The position numbers and the translations under genes were made by a program. From contig JAVKOQ010000564.1 of the NCBI GenBank assembly GCA_031835245.1, positions 1 to 27,394 on the forward strand: a stretch of DNA of 27,394 bases, given 5' to 3'. The DNA comes from Balamuthia mandrillaris (taxonomy: Eukaryota > Discosea > Longamoebia > Balamuthiidae). Below the pieces are notes generated by a model, which was not told the origin of the DNA, made no database searches, and worked only from the letters and a program-made list of their open reading frames with translations. Positions 25,548-27,394 of the stretch are shown here, in pieces (within the stretch, counting starts at the first letter, position 1; each line of letters opens with the position of its first letter).

Positions 25548-25999
25548 CTTCGTCGTCTCACAACCCAAATTCTTCTTGCTTTGTTTTTTGTTCGTCGGAT
25601 CCCCTGCCTTTCTTTGCCTTTCTCCTTTTGCTTTACTTCCGCCATCTTCTTTTCCTCTCCTCCTCCTCTTGCTTCGTCTCCTCCCTTCTCCACAACGATG
25701 GCTACCGTCTGGCCCCCACGTTGGGTGGTGCGTAACGCCTTGGCTCCTTTCATTCTTGTCTTTCCTTTCTTCCTTATTTTTCTGTTATTCAGTTTAACGA
25801 CTTTCCATGACGACACAACAAATTTACCCATTTTTTGACGATAATAATTTCGTGACGACACGGTTCTATTTTAAGGTCGACATTCATTCCGCGACGACAT
25901 GAAATATTACGAGGGTTCGCTGTGAATTAATTAACAAAAGAAGAAAATAAAATCAAATCAACAAAAAAGACAGCAGAAAAAAAAAAGCGTAGCGGCACC
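25548..25999. promoter_or_regulatory. Bidirectional promoter region between RasGEF and ICME
   Basis: About 450 bases, of which the left part may be RasGEF 5' UTR or an unrecognised upstream exon. The right part holds TGACGACA at 25808-25815 and 25853-25860, GGTCGACA at 25875-25882 and CGACGACA at 25892-25899: four related sites in 92 bases. The ICME ATG at 26000 has a strong context (gcaccATGG). Confidence 0.5.
25875..25882. promoter_or_regulatory. GGTCGACA site in the RasGEF / ICME promoter
   Basis: One mismatch to TGTCGACA, flanked by three (T/C)GACGACA sites within about 70 bases; 118 bases upstream of the ICME ATG. Confidence 0.35.
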
Positions 26000-27394
26000 A
26001 TGGAAGAAGACCGGAAAGAGATGAAGAAGCTTCACCGGCTGGCATCCTCGCAGCAACCGCATGGTCCTACCAGTGTGGAAGAGGTCACAGATGAGGTTTT
26101 ATTTATTTTTTTTGTTTTTCAAATTTTCGTTTCGGTATTTCAACCGCTCATTCGTTAATCTTGCTTTTTTTTTGGTTGTTCTTCAGGTATGGCTGCTTAC
26201 AAAGTTAGCTTTCTTGTTGATCCGGTGCATGGGAGCAGGTAACCAACAGTTTCTTCTTTCTTTCTCCAATAATTTATTGTTTGAAGTCATCTGCTACTTT
26301 TTTCTCCTCATCCAAATGAAATGATTTGAACTCCGTTTTTTTTTCTACCGCACACGAAAACAGGATCGGAATGGATCATTCGGTGCACTCGCCTAGCCAT
26401 TTTTTCTCTTATACTGTTGCCTTGTTTCCTCCGTCATTTCTGGTTCTACTTCACCTCCTCTCACATCCTGAAGAACGTTAGCTACGGACGAAACTCGAGA
26501 AACTCGCTCGACCTCTACATTCCCTTTCGCCGTCATCAAAGCGATGACACACCAAAAAAGGTTTGACTGGTTGTTTTGCTGTTTGAGTTTCCTTTCCTTT
26601 CCTCCTTTCCTTTCCTTTCCTTTCCTTTCCTTTCCTTTCCTTTCCTTTCCTTTCCTTTCCTTTCCTTTCCTTTCCTTTCCTTTCCTTTCTTTCTTGTCAT
26701 TTTCATAATGGCTTCCTTTCCAACATTGTTGTATTTAAAAAACAGTGGCCAGTGTTGATATGCTTTTCAGGAGGAGCATGGATCATAGGCTACAAGGCAT
26801 GGAGTGGCCTTGTTGGAAAGATGATGATGGAACATGGCATCCTTTTGGTGACTCCTGACTATAGAAACTTTCCGCAGGGGCTCGTTTCAGACATGCTGGA
26901 AGACTATAATGCTGCTATACGATGGGTATTCCAAAATATTGATGCTTATGGTTCGTCGTTTCTCTGTCTACCTTTTTTGGTTTTTTTCTTGTTTGTTCTC
27001 GTTTTATTTTTTCTTGCTCATTAACAACACATAGGAGGAGATGTGGACAACATTTATATAATGGGACAATCAGCAGGAGCTCATCTCTCCGCTCTCGCGC
27101 TCATCGACAATGCCGAGAGACAACTCTTTCTTCATCCTTCCAACGGAGATTCTCACCTTCATCTCCCTCATTCTTGGCGGGTCAGCGACGTGAAAGCATA
27201 CATAGGAGTTAGCGGCGTTTACGATCTACCTAAAGCCACTGCACACATTCACGATCGAGGGCTATACAAGTCAGTCCTGTTCTCCATAATGGAGGGAGAA
27301 TTAAGCTTGCACTCTCCCTCATTGCGAGTGGAACGAATGAAGAGAAGATGGCAATCCAGGCGTGCTCTTCAACGCATGCAACAAAAAGATGAAA
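26000..27394 (+). CDS. ICME: Prenylcysteine alpha-carboxyl methylesterase (ICME-like), partial at right edge
   Basis: ICME removes the methyl ester from isoprenylated C-terminal cysteines of proteins such as Ras and Rho GTPases, at endomembranes. Exons visible: from 26000; 26188 on; after 26364; after 26745; after 27035 to the edge. The N-terminus (MEEDRKEMKKLHRLASSQQP) is followed by hydrophobic segments (VWLLTKLAFLLIRCMGA; LAIFSLILLPCFLRHFWFYF) that anchor it in the membrane. The alpha/beta-hydrolase core follows: YGRNSRNSLDLYIPF, VLICFSGGAWIIGYKAWSGL (oxyanion-hole GGAW), VTPDYRNFPQGLVSDMLEDY, IYIMGQSAGAHLSALALI (nucleophile elbow G-x-S-x-G), VKAYIGVSGVYDLPKATAHI and HDRGLYKSVLFSIMEGE. The pattern closely follows plant ICME. 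The catalytic Asp and His should lie beyond the window edge. Confidence 0.93.
26589..26689 (+). repeat. TTTCC pentanucleotide repeat in an ICME intron
   Basis: About 20 nearly perfect CTTTC units fill most of the intron between the exon ending SDDTPKK and the exon starting WPVLICFSGG; pyrimidine-rich in the sense strand. Confidence 0.95.

Overview
The window is nuclear DNA of a small-genome eukaryote. Genes on both strands are interrupted by short GT-AG introns (mostly about 55-240 bases), start codons sit in contexts such as acaATGG, AATAAA signals follow some stops, and genes are packed so that two convergent pairs end 55 and 82 bases apart. The gene set (an Arp2/3 complex subunit, a RasGEF with a DEP domain, a prenylcysteine methylesterase, a cytosolic nucleotidase and a phenylalanyl-tRNA synthetase) fits a free-living amoeboid protist. 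Amoebozoa is my guess, not a proof. I saw no rRNA, tRNA, CRISPR array, transposon or viral element.

Layout. 1-251 (-): 5' part of an unrecognised Pro-rich protein. 678-2024 (-): ARPC1. 2180-4023 (-): coiled-coil protein. 4127-6209 (-): tandem Nudix protein whose second domain is catalytically dead. 6536-7579 (-): uncharacterised conserved protein. 7791-11040 (-): PheRS alpha subunit fused to an N-terminal GST-like domain. 11519-15390 (+): three tandem copies of a four-TM membrane protein gene (the second has a broken frame), each preceded by an identical stem-loop. 15860-18096 (+): MurL-like protein with a GGGKDS motif. 18179-20959 (-): NT5C2-type 5'-nucleotidase. 21615-22160 (+): small Ser-rich unknown. 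22216-25547 (-): RasGEF of REM-DEP-CDC25 layout. 26000-27394 (+, runs off the edge): prenylcysteine methylesterase (ICME).

How they relate. RasGEF and ICME are divergent across one short promoter region, and both act on Ras-type GTPases (nucleotide exchange; removal of the C-terminal methyl group). ARPC1 works downstream in actin branching. The others look like housekeeping or unknown genes without an operon-like link.

Two window-wide patterns stand out. An 8-base palindrome, TGTCGACA, or a one-base variant of it, lies upstream of most genes here. The many GA/GAA/TTTCC microsatellites in introns are, in every case I checked, pyrimidine-rich in the sense orientation of the host gene. Exon boundaries were read by hand from splice signals, reading phase and family conservation; they are predictions.
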